From positions 3,147,501 to 3,211,500 of the forward strand of contig JAPFFF010000005.1 in NCBI GenBank assembly GCA_039105265.1: a stretch of DNA of 64,000 bases, written 5' to 3'. Under the pieces are notes generated by a model. The model had not been told where the DNA came from. It saw nothing but the letters and a program-made list of their open reading frames with translations, and made no database searches. A program made the position numbers and the translations under genes. Shown here in pieces: positions 50,703-61,234 of this stretch; within the stretch, counting starts at the first letter, position 1, and each line of letters starts with the position of its first letter. This DNA is from Tritrichomonas musculus (lineage: Eukaryota > Parabasalia > Tritrichomonadida > Tritrichomonadidae).

Positions 50703-53078
50703 TTAATATTTTCTTTGACTTTCAAACATTTCATACCACTTAATCAAGGTTTCTGGAGTTCTTGGCTTAACCTTTTCAATTGCATCTAATAAATGTTTCT
50801 TTGATACTGCGTCAGCTGGTGGATCTTCTCTTAATGCATTCATAGCAGCTTCCCTACAAATAGCTGCAATTTCAGCACCACTATATCCATTAGTTTTCAA
50901 TGCAGCTAATCTTAATATAGAATTTGAATCGGTTGCATTTTCATTTTCATCAGAACTTCGATTCTTAACTTCATCAAGAATCTCCTTTTCGAATCTCATC
51001 TTTAATATATGGACCCTAAATATTTCTTTACGAGCATCAAAATCAGGTAGAGATATGTAAACAAGTCTATCAAATCTTCCAGGACGAAGTAGAGCAGGAT
51101 CCAACAAATCAGGTCTATTTGTTGCAGCAATTACAACAACAGGCTGGTCGAATCGCGTCGATACGCCATCCATTTCGGTGAGGAGCTGAGTTAATACACG
51201 ATCAGTAACATTTGATCCTCCAGTTGATTCGTTTGCACCTCTTTTAGTTGCCATTGCATCAATTTCGTCGAAGAAAATGATTGAAGGTGCTGCAGATCTT
51301 GCCTTCTTAAAAACAGACGCTACAGCTTTTTCACTCTCTCCAACAAATTTACTGAATAACTCAGGCCCTTTGACAGCAATAAAGTTCATTTTTGATTCAG
51401 TGGCAACAGCTTTGGCCATTAACGTCTTCGAGCATCCTGGTGGACCAAATAGCAGGACTCCGCGAGGTGGGCGAATACCAAGACGTGTAAAACTTTCAGG
51501 ACGTTCAAGAGGAAGAGTAACAGACTCTTTCAGTTTGGATTTGACAATTTCATAACCGCCAATATCATTCCATCGAACTTCAGGAACTTCAAGAGTAATG
51601 TGACGAAGTGAAGCTGGCTTAATACGTGATACACATTCAGTAAGAGTCTTACCTTCGACAATTGCTTCGCTGACAAGACGCTGAAGATCACCACCAACAA
51701 ATCCTGTTGCGTTCTTGGAAGCTTCTATAACATCATCTTCTGAAAATTCGGTTTTATTAATATCATTATTTGGTGCTTTATTCTGGTTTGTGAAATTTGC
51801 AGGCTTATTTTGTCCAAATCCACCAAATCCAGTAAAATTGCTTCTGCTTGCTGTATTTTGAGTGAATGCTGAAGGATTAACTTGATTAAAAGCGGATGCC
51901 TTACTTTTTTGAGATATGTCTGTATTTGAGGACTGTTGTAGATCATCAACAGCTTTAGATGAAATCTCATTTTTATTTGTAATTATTATTATTGAAGCTT
52001 TGGAAAGAAGAGATTTTAAAATTTGAAGTCTTTCAACTTGGCCTGGTGCTTGAATTTCTACATGTTCGTTAATGCGATTAAGTTGTCTTAAAATCTTTGG
52101 GAATGAGCTTTCATCAGTTGTTGTAATTATTACTGTAGAGCAACAAGATTCACAGAGATCGCAAATAGCAGCAACAAGCCTCCTTGAAACTTCGTCCGTC
52201 CCTAAAACTTCAGCGTTTTCAAGAATAACAACATCGGTGCTCCTACAACGAGATGAACGCAAAGTGCGTTCAGCGACACCGAAACTACCAGAAAGAAGAG
52301 ATGGAATTGAGGTACTAAAAAAGCAAAGTGAAGTATTTTTGGAAATTAGGCTATTCAAAAGTGATGTTTTTCCTGATCCAGATGGACCAGATAAAAGAAC
52401 AGATTTTTTTTGTTTTAAAAAGTTATTTAATTGTTCGTATTGATTTTCAAGAGATACAGGTATTGAGGTAAATTGAACAATTGAAGAAACAAAAGTAGTC
52501 CTTGGACCAACTCTGTAAAAAACTTGTTCGTCTTCTTTTTCTGTTTGATCTTGTAAAGTATGAGATGGTGATAATAAAACTTCGTATGTATGATTTCCAT
52601 AAAAAACTGCAGTATTACTTCCAACAACAATTCCAGAATAAATTGCAGGAAGTAATTTGCAGACTGATTCGGGGCAATCGTTTAAAACAATTCTATCTGA
52701 CTCTGAAAATTGGTCGACAGGCGTTAATATCAAATTTTCTTTTTTTCCACGTTGTATGTTAAGATAAGAAATGATTTGGTCATCTAATCCACAGTCTGTT
52801 TGATTTATTTTTGTTGAGGGCCATGCATGAGCGACAATACTTTTTGAAGAATTACTGCTTGTAGAAATTAAAAGTGGGAGATCAGCATGAATTCCATTAT
52901 TAGCCATTACTTCACAATTTAATAAACATCTCAAAAAAGGAGGTTTACCTTGAATAACTCTAAAACCAGTTTGCTGAAAAGAAAGTGGTGATAGTAAAAG
53001 TTGAAGCGCTTGAGGGTTCGATGGCCAATCTTCAGGACGCTTTGGCCCTTTTGCTTTATTATTTCCTTTCTTACTCAT
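50703..53078 (-). CDS. AFG2: AFG2/SPATA5-like AAA+ ATPase with degenerate first module
   Basis: 791 aa, two AAA+ modules. D1 has Walker A GPSGSGKT (231-238), but the Walker B position reads VVILENAE, lacking the usual DE pair, so D1 probably binds but does not hydrolyse ATP. D2 is complete: GPPGCSKT (545-552; the CSKT form marks the AFG2/SPATA5 group), IIFFDEID (about 600-607), then sensor-1 AATNRPD and the arginine-finger segment LLRPGRFD. Between them (370-440) is an Asn/Ser/Gln-rich linker with FG motifs (FTGFGGFGQNKP). AFG2 strips the Rlp24 placeholder from pre-60S ribosomes. It is divergent from Rpt1, 284 bp start to start. Confidence 0.85.
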   Translation of the reverse strand: MSKKGNNKAKGPKRPEDWPSNPQALQLLLSPLSFQQTGFRVIQGKPPFLRCLLNCEVMANNGIHADLPLLISTSSNSSKSIVAHAWPSTKINQTDCGLDDQIISYLNIQRGKKENLILTPVDQFSESDRIVLNDCPESVCKLLPAIYSGIVVGSNTAVFYGNHTYEVLLSPSHTLQDQTEKEDEQVFYRVGPRTTFVSSIVQFTSIPVSLENQYEQLNNFLKQKKSVLLSGPSGSGKTSLLNSLISKNTSLCFFSTSIPSLLSGSFGVAERTLRSSRCRSTDVVILENAEVLGTDEVSRRLVAAICDLCESCCSTVIITTTDESSFPKILRQLNRINEHVEIQAPGQVERLQILKSLLSKASIIIITNKNEISSKAVDDLQQSSNTDISQKSKASAFNQVNPSAFTQNTASRSNFTGFGGFGQNKPANFTNQNKAPNNDINKTEFSEDDVIEASKNATGFVGGDLQRLVSEAIVEGKTLTECVSRIKPASLRHITLEVPEVRWNDIGGYEIVKSKLKESVTLPLERPESFTRLGIRPPRGVLLFGPPGCSKTLMAKAVATESKMNFIAVKGPELFSKFVGESEKAVASVFKKARSAAPSIIFFDEIDAMATKRGANESTGGSNVTDRVLTQLLTEMDGVSTRFDQPVVVIAATNRPDLLDPALLRPGRFDRLVYISLPDFDARKEIFRVHILKMRFEKEILDEVKNRSSDENENATDSNSILRLAALKTNGYSGAEIAAICREAAMNALREDPPADAVSKKHLLDAIEKVKPRTPETLIKWYEMFESQRKY

Positions 53079-53362
53079 GATTTTGATGATTCACTTTTTA
53101 ACTTGAACCGGCCAAAAAAAATATCAAAAAATATAGAGATTTTATTTTTTCATTTAAAAAAGATATGGCCAATTATAAATATAAAATTAACAAGGCTATT
53201 TTTTTGTCGCATTTCACCTTAAAACCACTTATTGATAAGTTGGTCGGAATATTAACCAATAAATTTTGACGATAATTTTATCTATTTTGATCGTTTCTAT
53301 TTTTAAATACTCTATTTGAAAATTTATAATAGGTTAAATAATATCATTATTTGTAATTTAAA
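53079..53362. promoter_or_regulatory. Putative bidirectional promoter, AFG2/Rpt1
   Basis: The 284-bp gap between two divergent AAA ATPase genes. It contains CACTTTTTAACTTG near the AFG2 start, AACCGGCCA, and GTTGGTCGGAAT on the Rpt1 side (GTTGGTCGAAAT also lies ahead of UXS). No experimental support. Confidence 0.4.
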
Positions 53363-54643
53363 ATGGCTGAAAAAAAGGACGAAGAAGATTTTAAAGCTTT
53401 GGATGAAAGCGACTTAGCAATCATGACGAGTTATACGAAAGGTCCATATTCAAATGAAATTATGGATACAGAAAAACAAATCAGTAAATTAGTTGATGGT
53501 ATTAATGCCAAAAAAGGAATTCGTGATACCACATTTGGAATCCTCCCACCTAGCGAATGGGATCGACAACGTGATGCTAGACTAAAAGGAGGTCCATCTA
53601 TGGGTGCTCCATTTTATCTTGTTGGTTCTGTCGAAAAAAGTTTACCTATCGTACCACCCGAAGTTCATCCACATTATATAATTCAATTACTTATGTCTAA
53701 ATATGTTGTTGGTTTGGCAAAGGAACTTGCTCCTTCAGATGTAACAGAAGGTCTTAGAGTTGCATGTTCGCCTAAAGATTTCGAAATTGCAATTCCTCTT
53801 CAGCCTGCTATCGATCCACTTGTTTCAATGATGCAAGTTGAAGAAAAACCCGACGTTACTTATTCAGATGTTGGAGGTTGTAAAGAACAAATCGGCTTAT
53901 TAAAAGAAATTATCGAATTGCCATTATTACATCCAGAACGCTTTGAACAACTCGGAATTGATGCTCCTAAAGGAGTTCTCTTTTATGGCCCACCAGGAAC
54001 AGGTAAAACTCTTCTTGCACGAGCTGTTGCAAACAGAACAGATTCATTCTTCATCAGAGTTATTGGAAGTGAATTAGTTAAGAAATATGTCGGTGAAGGC
54101 GCACAAACTGTTCGTGAAATTTTCAAATTAGCGAGAACCAAATCAAGTTGTATTATCTTTTTCGATGAAGTCGATGCTTTCGGTACTGCTCGTCTTGGTG
54201 GTGATGATGGCTCAAATAATGAAGTTCAGAGAACAATGCTTGAACTTATCTCTCAACTCGATGGTTTCGATTCAAGAGGTAATGTCAAGGTATTAATGGC
54301 AACAAACAGACCCGATACACTCGATCCAGCACTTATGCGTCCTGGACGTTTGGATAGGAAAATCGAATTTTCACTTCCTGATCTTGAAGGCCGTGTTAAT
54401 ATATTCAAGATCCATACTAGATCAATGAGTGTTGAAAGAGGTGTCAGATTTGAACTTCTTGCAAGATTATGCCCCAATTCTACTGGTGCAGATATTAGAT
54501 CTGTTTGTACAGAAGCAGGTATCATTGCATTACGTGCAAGAAAGAAGGCAATTTCTGAAAAAGATTTTCTCGATGCTGTAAACAAAGTTATCAAAGGTTA
54601 TTCAAAGTTCTCAGCAACACCAAGTTATCTTCAATACAACTAA
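53363..54643 (+). CDS. PSMC2: 26S proteasome regulatory ATPase Rpt1
   Basis: 426 aa, close to the usual ~430. The N terminus has the Rpt1 pattern [19 protein letters not shown] and the [11 protein letters not shown] segment, followed by an OB region. The AAA module has Walker A GPPGTGKT (209-216), Walker [10 protein letters not shown], sensor-1 ATNRPD and RPGRLDRK. The C terminus [11 protein letters not shown] matches Rpt1 (metazoan FSATPRYMTYN). It belongs to the ATPase ring that unfolds substrates for the 20S core. Confident call; Rpt2-6 differ at both ends. Confidence 0.95.
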   Translation: MAEKKDEEDFKALDESDLAIMTSYTKGPYSNEIMDTEKQISKLVDGINAKKGIRDTTFGILPPSEWDRQRDARLKGGPSMGAPFYLVGSVEKSLPIVPPEVHPHYIIQLLMSKYVVGLAKELAPSDVTEGLRVACSPKDFEIAIPLQPAIDPLVSMMQVEEKPDVTYSDVGGCKEQIGLLKEIIELPLLHPERFEQLGIDAPKGVLFYGPPGTGKTLLARAVANRTDSFFIRVIGSELVKKYVGEGAQTVREIFKLARTKSSCIIFFDEVDAFGTARLGGDDGSNNEVQRTMLELISQLDGFDSRGNVKVLMATNRPDTLDPALMRPGRLDRKIEFSLPDLEGRVNIFKIHTRSMSVERGVRFELLARLCPNSTGADIRSVCTEAGIIALRARKKAISEKDFLDAVNKVIKGYSKFSATPSYLQYN

Positions 54644-54824
54644 AACTCATAATTATTATTTATTTTAACTTTTTTTATTTTAATCTAGAACTTTTTTCAT
54701 AGAAAAATTTATTATTATGGGTCCAAAACAGTATGGGTCAATTCCATTATAATATGGGATAAATTTATTTTATAAGTTAATTTTTTTAAGAAAGTTAGAA
54801 TACTTTTAATTTTTTAAAAATGTA

Positions 54825-54896
54825 TCTCTTGTAGTGTAGTGGTTATCACATGGGACTCTGAATCCCGGAATGGAGGTTCGATTCCTCCCGAGAGAA
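54825..54896 (+). tRNA. trnQ: tRNA-Gln (anticodon CTG)
   Basis: A full cloverleaf without intron. The acceptor strand TCTCTTG pairs with CGAGAGA (one G-T), the anticodon stem is about GGGA/TCCC with loop CTCTGAA, the T arm is GGAGG TTCGATT CCTCC, and the discriminator is A. The anticodon CTG reads CAG (Gln). B box GGTTCGATTCC is canonical; a run of ten T follows as the Pol III terminator. Confidence 0.93.
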
Positions 54897-54910
54897 TTTT
54901 TTTTTTGTAG
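54897..54910 (+). terminator. Pol III oligo-T terminator
   Basis: A T run directly after the tRNA discriminator base. Confidence 0.8.
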
Positions 54911-55221
54911 TTCAAAAGATATAATATCAATGTAATAATACATTTTCATTATTTTAATTGTTGAGTTTTATTCGCTGGATATTTAATTTTTAATTTTACA
55001 ATTGAAGACCTATTATAATTTGTTGAAAGTTTTTTAAAGATCAAAGTTCATTTGAATTTTTGAACGTTAAGGCCAAAAATAAGATTATTTTTTATCGTTT
55101 ATTTTTACAAAAATCTTGAAAAATAAAACGGACTCTTTTTTGAGAGAAAAAGTGGAAATAGTAAACTGAAATCAATTGTGACCGGCCACTTTATCAAAAT
55201 ATTTAATATTCGCCTTCAAAA

Positions 55222-56856
55222 ATGATTCCAATTAACCCGCAATCACTCAAAATCGATGGTGACAGACAAACAGGTGATAATGTTCGTGTTCAAAACGTTC
55301 GTGCCGCAATTGCAGTTGCTAATGTTGTTCGTTCATCGCTTGGTCCAATTGGACTTGACAAAATGCTCGTCGACGATCTCGGTGAAGTGACCATCACTAA
55401 TGATGGTGCAACAATTTTAAAAAATTTGGATATTCAACATCCTGCAGGTAAAGTTTTGATTCAATTATCCGAATTACAAGATAGAGAAGTTGGTGATGGA
55501 ACAACCACTGTTGTTTTATTAGCAGCTGAACTCCTTCGTCTTGGCCAAGAATTAATCGAACAAAAAGTTCATGCAAACACAATTATTGCTGGTTATCGCC
55601 GTGCTGGAAAACTCGCTGTTGCATATTTAAAGAAGCATTTAGCAGTTGCTAACAAAGGACTTGATCGCGATGTATTAATTAACGTTGCTAAAACAACAAT
55701 GTCATCCAAAATTTTGAACGCTTATTCTGATTATTTTGCAGGCATGATCGTTGATGCTTGCTTAGCCGTTAAAGGCACTGGAGATAAATGCCCATCTCAA
55801 AGAGTTAATGTTGTTAAATCACTTGGTAAATCTTTCCCAGAATCTACCTTAATTGCTGGTGGTTTAGCAATAAACGCTACAAAAGCTGCTGAAGCAATGC
55901 CAAGAACTGTTAACGATGTTAAAATTGCTGTTTTAGATTTTGGACTTGCCAGAACTCGTTTACCAATGGGCGTTCAATTTAGGCTTAAGGATGCCACTAA
56001 GCTTAATCGTATTCAAAACGAAGAAATTAACGAATGCAAGAAAATTGTTGAAGCAATCATTAATGCTGGAGCTAATGTTATCATCACTTCCAAACAAATC
56101 GACGAAGCATCCTTGAAGCCAATGATCAAGGCAGGCATCATGGGTATCAGACACGTTTCTGATGGTGAAATTAATGCTGTTGCTCGCTGCACAGGCGCAA
56201 CAGTTATCAAGCAAGTTGTTGATGAAGAAGGAAATCAGAAATTTGATCCAGCTTGGCTTGGAAGAGCTAAGTCAGTCGAACAAGTACCAATTGGAGATAA
56301 CGAAATGATTGTTGTTCGCGATGGTGCTGCTGAAAATTCAGCATCAATCGTTCTCAGAGGACCAAACACATTTGCCCTCGATGAAGCAAACAGAACTATC
56401 AGAGATGCTCTCAGCGCTGTAAAGCGTGTTGTTGAGAGTCATCACGTCGTTGCAGGTGGTGGCTGCGTTGAAGCAGGACTTTCTGTCTACTTACAAAAGG
56501 CAGCTACAGAAGTTGAAGGTAAAGAACAAGTTGCCATGCTTCGTTTTGCTGATGCTTTACTTGTTATTCCTAAGATTTTGGCTAATAATGCAGCCCTTGA
56601 TTCAATCGAAATTGTTGCTAAACTTCGCGCAGCTCATTATAAGGCTCAAGAAGTTCCAAATGGTCCACAGTGCTTCGCTTCAATCGATCTTGTTAATAAC
56701 TGTATTAGAGATGGTTATAAAGATGGCGTCCTTGAACCAGCTATGTCAAAAGTCAAATCAATACAATTTGCAACTGAAGCCGCTATTACTATTTTGAGAA
56801 TTGATGATTTGATTAAGTTGAAGCCAGATAAGAAACCAGAACAGGACCAAGAATAA
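55222..56856 (+). CDS. CCT1: CCT1 (TCP-1 alpha), chaperonin subunit
   Basis: 544 aa, the usual length. [15 protein letters not shown] (about 40-54), [11 protein letters not shown] (59-69) and GDGTTTVV (91-98) form the ATP site of group II chaperonins; GGGCVEAGL near 411 is the C-terminal nucleotide motif. GPIGLDKML and LDIQHPAGK are CCT1-like. It is one of eight subunits of the ring that folds actin and tubulin; in a flagellate tubulin demand is high. Upstream are GAGAAAAAGTGG and ACCGGCCACTTT within 70 bp of the start. It lies 326 bp after the tRNA on the same strand. Confidence 0.95.
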   Translation: MIPINPQSLKIDGDRQTGDNVRVQNVRAAIAVANVVRSSLGPIGLDKMLVDDLGEVTITNDGATILKNLDIQHPAGKVLIQLSELQDREVGDGTTTVVLLAAELLRLGQELIEQKVHANTIIAGYRRAGKLAVAYLKKHLAVANKGLDRDVLINVAKTTMSSKILNAYSDYFAGMIVDACLAVKGTGDKCPSQRVNVVKSLGKSFPESTLIAGGLAINATKAAEAMPRTVNDVKIAVLDFGLARTRLPMGVQFRLKDATKLNRIQNEEINECKKIVEAIINAGANVIITSKQIDEASLKPMIKAGIMGIRHVSDGEINAVARCTGATVIKQVVDEEGNQKFDPAWLGRAKSVEQVPIGDNEMIVVRDGAAENSASIVLRGPNTFALDEANRTIRDALSAVKRVVESHHVVAGGGCVEAGLSVYLQKAATEVEGKEQVAMLRFADALLVIPKILANNAALDSIEIVAKLRAAHYKAQEVPNGPQCFASIDLVNNCIRDGYKDGVLEPAMSKVKSIQFATEAAITILRIDDLIKLKPDKKPEQDQE

Positions 56857-57142
56857 AGTTTTCATTTTTTTTCTTTAAACTTTAGAATTTTTTTCTTTAT
56901 AATTGTAATTATGACTATTTTGTTTTTTTTTTTTAAATTGAAATGCACAAAGTTAGAGCCTCTAACTTTTGATTTTCCAAAATCAAATAAAATGTTTAAA
57001 ATTAGTATTAGAATTGCTTAAATGTGCTTGATTGATGAATATTCATTTTTGCAATTATATAGATGCTTTACAAATTGATGATTTTGGAGAAAATTTTTTT
57101 CACAACTTTTTCTATTGAAAACGTATTTTAATATATCATTCA

Positions 57143-58207
57143 ATGATTCCCTCTCTCAAAGCGGGGAAGATAATTGGAGATTATAAACTAATTGTTAAAA
57201 TTGGGAGAGGCGGATACAGTCAAGTTTTTTATGTTCAAGATATCAATAAGAATTTATTTTATTCAATGAAAATTGAAAAGTGCTCCTCAGAAAAAAAGGC
57301 GCTTCATTATGAACAAAAAGTTTTTAAAAGTTTAAATTCATCAGTTTATTTCCCAGAATTTGTGAAATACGGACGAACTCAGGATTATCGATTTTTAGTA
57401 ATGGAATGTTTTGGTCCATCAATTGAAACTCTCTGTTTAATTCATATTGATAAGCATCTTTCTTTGTCAACATCTCTCCGTTTATCAATTGAAATGCTAC
57501 GCTGCATTCAGGAATTTCATAATAATGGATTTATTCATCGTGATATTAAACCAGCAAACTTTTTACTCAGAAAAAGTAAGCGATATCCGATTGTCCTCAT
57601 TGATTTTGGATTAGCTAGAAGATATATTAATCCTGTTGATGGGGAAATTATTCAATATCGTGAACAGCCAGGGTATGTTGGAACAAATAAATTTGCTTCT
57701 CTTAATGCATATAAAAAAATTAAACTTTCTCAGCGTGATGATTTAATGTCTTGGTTTTATTCTGTTATTAAAATTCGTACTAGCAAACTTCCGTGGGATG
57801 ATATCAAAGACAAGGGTATGACTTATGATATGAAAGAGAAAGCATCAGTTGATCAATTGATAGTGAAAATGCCACATCAATTTAAAAATATTTATGAAAT
57901 CATAAATTGTTTAGCAATTGATGAAAAACCTGATTATGATATGATTATAGCTTTAATTTCTCAGGCAATGGAAGAAAATGACTGTAACTGGAACGATCCA
58001 TATGATTGGGAACTAATGTCAAATCAAGAAATTGAAAAAATATCAATAATTCCAATCACACCACTAGATAGTACAGATTCTCCAAACATTCCTATGAATT
58101 TGCCTACAATAAAGACAAATGAAAATGAATCTCAGATAGCTCAAGAAATTGTTATTGATGAATCATCAATTTACTACAATACTAAGTCTTGCTGCATTAT
58201 TGAATAA
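57143..58207 (+). CDS. Casein kinase 1 family protein kinase with CCIIE tail
   Basis: 354 aa. Glycine loop GRGGYSQV (21-28), Lys43 in SMKIEK, Glu57, HRDIKPANFLL (132-142) and DFGLARR (154-160) are intact. MECFGPSIETL and YVGTNKFASLNAY follow the CK1 pattern (the usual GT-R-A-S-hydrophobic segment) in place of an APE motif. The tail beyond ~300 is Ser/Thr/Asn-rich and ends SCCIIE. The double Cys could carry palmitate (as in yeast Yck1/2), and the last four residues form a C-I-I-E CaaX-like box, although Glu is a poor X. Likely membrane-tethered cytosolic kinase. Trichomonads have many CK1 paralogues. Confidence 0.9.
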   Translation: MIPSLKAGKIIGDYKLIVKIGRGGYSQVFYVQDINKNLFYSMKIEKCSSEKKALHYEQKVFKSLNSSVYFPEFVKYGRTQDYRFLVMECFGPSIETLCLIHIDKHLSLSTSLRLSIEMLRCIQEFHNNGFIHRDIKPANFLLRKSKRYPIVLIDFGLARRYINPVDGEIIQYREQPGYVGTNKFASLNAYKKIKLSQRDDLMSWFYSVIKIRTSKLPWDDIKDKGMTYDMKEKASVDQLIVKMPHQFKNIYEIINCLAIDEKPDYDMIIALISQAMEENDCNWNDPYDWELMSNQEIEKISIIPITPLDSTDSPNIPMNLPTIKTNENESQIAQEIVIDESSIYYNTKSCCIIE

Positions 58208-58333
58208 TACTTATGTTTTTAATTATTCATGTTTGTATATTATTATTGTGAATAAATATTAGTCATTTCTATAAGATTAGTCAAATTTTTTAAGTTAAAT
58301 TTCACTTTTGAAAATTTATTTCACCTTTTCAAA

Positions 58334-59662
58334 ATGATGTATCATTCCCCCAAGCTTGAAAGATACTTTAAAGAAAACAACAAAGATATTATTGAAGCTA
58401 TTATAAAAGATGACTCAGAAGCCCTATCTACACATGTTTTGGGATCTGAAGAGGCACTCAACCAAGAATTCGGATTTGATGATATGTACTTGCCGCGATT
58501 TTTATCAAGTGCACCACCGATTGTTTCAGTTGCTGCTTTTTTTAATGCCTCTAATTGTGTTCAACTATTAATAGATGGCGGCGCAGATCTCAAAAAGAAA
58601 GATCTTCTCGGTAGAACTATTCTTCATTTTGCAATGGCGAGCAAAAATCTTGACATAGTTCGTGTTTGTGAAAATTCTTTACCATCTTCGGATATTAAAT
58701 TAACCACACCAGATGACAATGGAAATCAGCCTATGCATGTTGCTTGTGAATTTGGTTTTCTTGATGGTGTTAAATATATATACCTAAATTGCGGTTCTAA
58801 ATCGCTTGTTGCTTTGAATAACAGTTTAACGTTGCCTTTACTTGTTGCCTCATATAATGGACATTTGGATATCATTCAATACCTCAAAAGTGTTGGTATC
58901 AATATTCTAGACGTTGATTGTAATGGCTTAAATGCTCTCCACTATGCTTGTGCTGGTGGCCAATCTGAAGTCGCTAAATATTTAATTGAAAACGGAATAA
59001 ATATAGATAGGACTGGTCATGATTCAGACATACCAATCTTATATGCAGCTCAAAATGGAAATTTAGAAACAGTTAAAGTTTTGGTTGAAGGTGGTTCAAA
59101 TAGATATAAACAGAAAAATGCAAAAAGGTCCCCTCTCATAGAAGCTGCCAAATTTGGTCATGTTGATGTTATTAAATACTTTGTATCTAAAGGCGCTGAT
59201 GTAAACATGAGAAACTCAAGCGACGATACTGCTTTTAGTGTCGCTTTAGATAATGAGCAAGTTGATGTTCTAAAATATTTAATTCAAGAACAATCGTTGT
59301 CTATGCCAGCAATTAAAAAGAAGCTAATTCTCAGCCAATCATTAAATAAAGGCGATTATGACTTTTTCACATATTTATACAAACGGTTTGCACCATTAAC
59401 ACAAGATCAGCGAGATTATCTACTCAATAACTTTTCTAATTTTTCATTTGGATTCAATTCAAAAGCTCAAAAGCAATTTAAATGCTTAGAATACTTGCTT
59501 AATGAAGGAGTTACTTTTACAGATGATACGATTATGAAATTTGTTAGATGCAATTTTTATTTCAAAAATTGCCCTAAGAATGTTAAAGCATCCTTAAAGA
59601 AAATGTGTCCAGATGCATTTACGAAGAAAAATCGGTATTCAAGGTATTGTTCCAGATGGTAA
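58334..59662 (+). CDS. Ankyrin-repeat protein
   Basis: 442 aa. About nine ankyrin repeats run from roughly residue 60 to 330, with typical phrases NALHYACAGGQSEVAKYLIENG and PLIEAAKFGHVDVIKYF; the flanks are less regular, and the C terminus (330-442) is Lys/Asn-rich with a helical stretch. No enzyme domain or transmembrane segment. Repeats bind proteins; the partner is unknown. Large ankyrin families are characteristic of trichomonads. Co-oriented with CK1 126 bp upstream. Confidence 0.85.
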   Translation: MMYHSPKLERYFKENNKDIIEAIIKDDSEALSTHVLGSEEALNQEFGFDDMYLPRFLSSAPPIVSVAAFFNASNCVQLLIDGGADLKKKDLLGRTILHFAMASKNLDIVRVCENSLPSSDIKLTTPDDNGNQPMHVACEFGFLDGVKYIYLNCGSKSLVALNNSLTLPLLVASYNGHLDIIQYLKSVGINILDVDCNGLNALHYACAGGQSEVAKYLIENGINIDRTGHDSDIPILYAAQNGNLETVKVLVEGGSNRYKQKNAKRSPLIEAAKFGHVDVIKYFVSKGADVNMRNSSDDTAFSVALDNEQVDVLKYLIQEQSLSMPAIKKKLILSQSLNKGDYDFFTYLYKRFAPLTQDQRDYLLNNFSNFSFGFNSKAQKQFKCLEYLLNEGVTFTDDTIMKFVRCNFYFKNCPKNVKASLKKMCPDAFTKKNRYSRYCSRW

Positions 59663-59767
59663 TAGTAATGATTCAAAATAAGTTATGTTATTTTTTTTTT
59701 TTTTACCAAATATTCTAGAATAAAAAAAAAGATTATTTAAATTTTATATTTAACTACTAATAGTATG

Positions 59768-61234
59768 TTAATTAAATTCTTCTTCTTCTAATGCTTTCCT
59801 CATTCCTTTATCGTTAATATTTTTAAGATAACGTGTGATAAGATCAGCAAGTCCATCTATTTCAGTTAGATCTCTTCCAAAGAAATCATTATTAGAAAGA
59901 AAGCTCTTTACTAATTCCGAAGGTGCTTTTTTAGAATTTTCAGCGAAAAATTTCAGTACATTTAAATCATCTTTAATCAAGTATTCTTTTCCATTTCGGT
60001 GACCAATTAAAGCTTTATCTCTAATTTCATCTCCTTTATAAAATTGTATCAAAGCAGCTAGGGAAAATGACAAATGTTTTGGTAAACTATTATTTAATTT
60101 AATATAATCTATAAAAGTAGGCAAGCACCTTGCTTTCCATTTTGCCATTGAATTCAAAGAAATCGATAATAATTCATGTTTAACGTATGGATTATTAAAT
60201 CGTTCGATCACGTCATTTGCAAATTCAACAAGATCTTTTCTGGGAAGAGTAAGAGTAGGAATTACCTCATCAAAAATCGTTTGATGAATGAAATTGAAAA
60301 TTGTTTTATCTTTCATTGATTCTAAAACAATGTTATTACCTGATAAATAAGATGCAAGAACAAAAGAAGTATGTGCTCCATTCAAAATACGAACTTTTCT
60401 CTGCTTATAAGGCTTTAAATTATCGGTATAGATAACAGGGAGATCAGCTTTGTCAAGACAAAATTCATTTTTTATATCTTTTGGGCATTCAATAATCCAA
60501 AGAGCATAAGGCTCTCCAGCTACGACTAATTCATCGCGATATCCCCATTCATTCCAGAGTGTTTCTATATCTTCTTTGGGATACCCAGTAATTATTCTAT
60601 CAACTAAAGTTGAACAGAAAATGCATGCTTCATCTAGCCATTTTTGAAACTCTTTTTCAAGCTTCCAATTCAATGAATGCTTTAATATGCATTCCTTTAA
60701 ATGAAGTCCATTATCGTCAATTAGTTCAACTGGTAGAATAATAAGACCTTTGTCAATAGATCCATTGAAATATTTATATCTTTCATATAAAAATTTGGCA
60801 AGTTTTGCTGGAAAACTGATTGGAGGAGTCATTTCAAATTTATCATTTTCATCAAAAATAATGCCAGCTTCTGTTGTATTTGAAATAATATATCTCAATG
60901 AATCAATATGCGAAAACGAACTGTATTTTTCATATTCTTTGTGTGCTGAAACTACGTCGGTAACACTTGTAATGATTCTATTCTTTATTGTTGCTTTTCC
61001 ATTAATAATACCACGAAGAGAAACAGTATACTGGCATTCCTGTGCGTGGAAACGATCAAGATTGCCATGTTCACGAGGTTTAATCATAACTATATCACCA
61101 TTAAAAACACCTTTTTCATTTGCAATATCAATCATATAGTCAGCAAAACCTCTAAGGAAATTACCTTCTCCAAATTGCAAAACTTTTATGGGCCTTTCTT
61201 TTTTATGTGTTTTTTGCTTTGATAATAATTCCAT
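59768..61234 (-). CDS. uxaB: Tagaturonate reductase (UxaB-like), bacterial type
   Basis: 488 aa of the mannitol dehydrogenase family. VLQFGEGNFLRGFADYMID (19-37) is the NAD-binding start, TGYPKED and RKVRILNGAHTSFVL (about 279-293) carry the conserved catalytic Lys/Asn/His region, and CLPTFIDYI follows. Closest in pattern to altronate oxidoreductase/tagaturonate reductase of anaerobic bacteria, which converts tagaturonate to altronate in galacturonate breakdown. That pathway is otherwise rare in eukaryotes, so lateral acquisition from a gut bacterium is likely. Codon use is like that of the neighbours, so any transfer is old. Upstream ATTCAAAAAATTTAAACTTT and CTTTTTGAAAG are within 60 bp of the start. 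The divergent neighbour is PIH1D3. Confidence 0.85.
   Translation of the reverse strand: MELLSKQKTHKKERPIKVLQFGEGNFLRGFADYMIDIANEKGVFNGDIVMIKPREHGNLDRFHAQECQYTVSLRGIINGKATIKNRIITSVTDVVSAHKEYEKYSSFSHIDSLRYIISNTTEAGIIFDENDKFEMTPPISFPAKLAKFLYERYKYFNGSIDKGLIILPVELIDDNGLHLKECILKHSLNWKLEKEFQKWLDEACIFCSTLVDRIITGYPKEDIETLWNEWGYRDELVVAGEPYALWIIECPKDIKNEFCLDKADLPVIYTDNLKPYKQRKVRILNGAHTSFVLASYLSGNNIVLESMKDKTIFNFIHQTIFDEVIPTLTLPRKDLVEFANDVIERFNNPYVKHELLSISLNSMAKWKARCLPTFIDYIKLNNSLPKHLSFSLAALIQFYKGDEIRDKALIGHRNGKEYLIKDDLNVLKFFAENSKKAPSELVKSFLSNNDFFGRDLTEIDGLADLITRYLKNINDKGMRKALEEEEFN

Noticed and set aside
27901-53260. GTTGGTCGRAAT shared by UXS and Rpt1 upstream regions
   Set aside because: Two occurrences only; could be chance.
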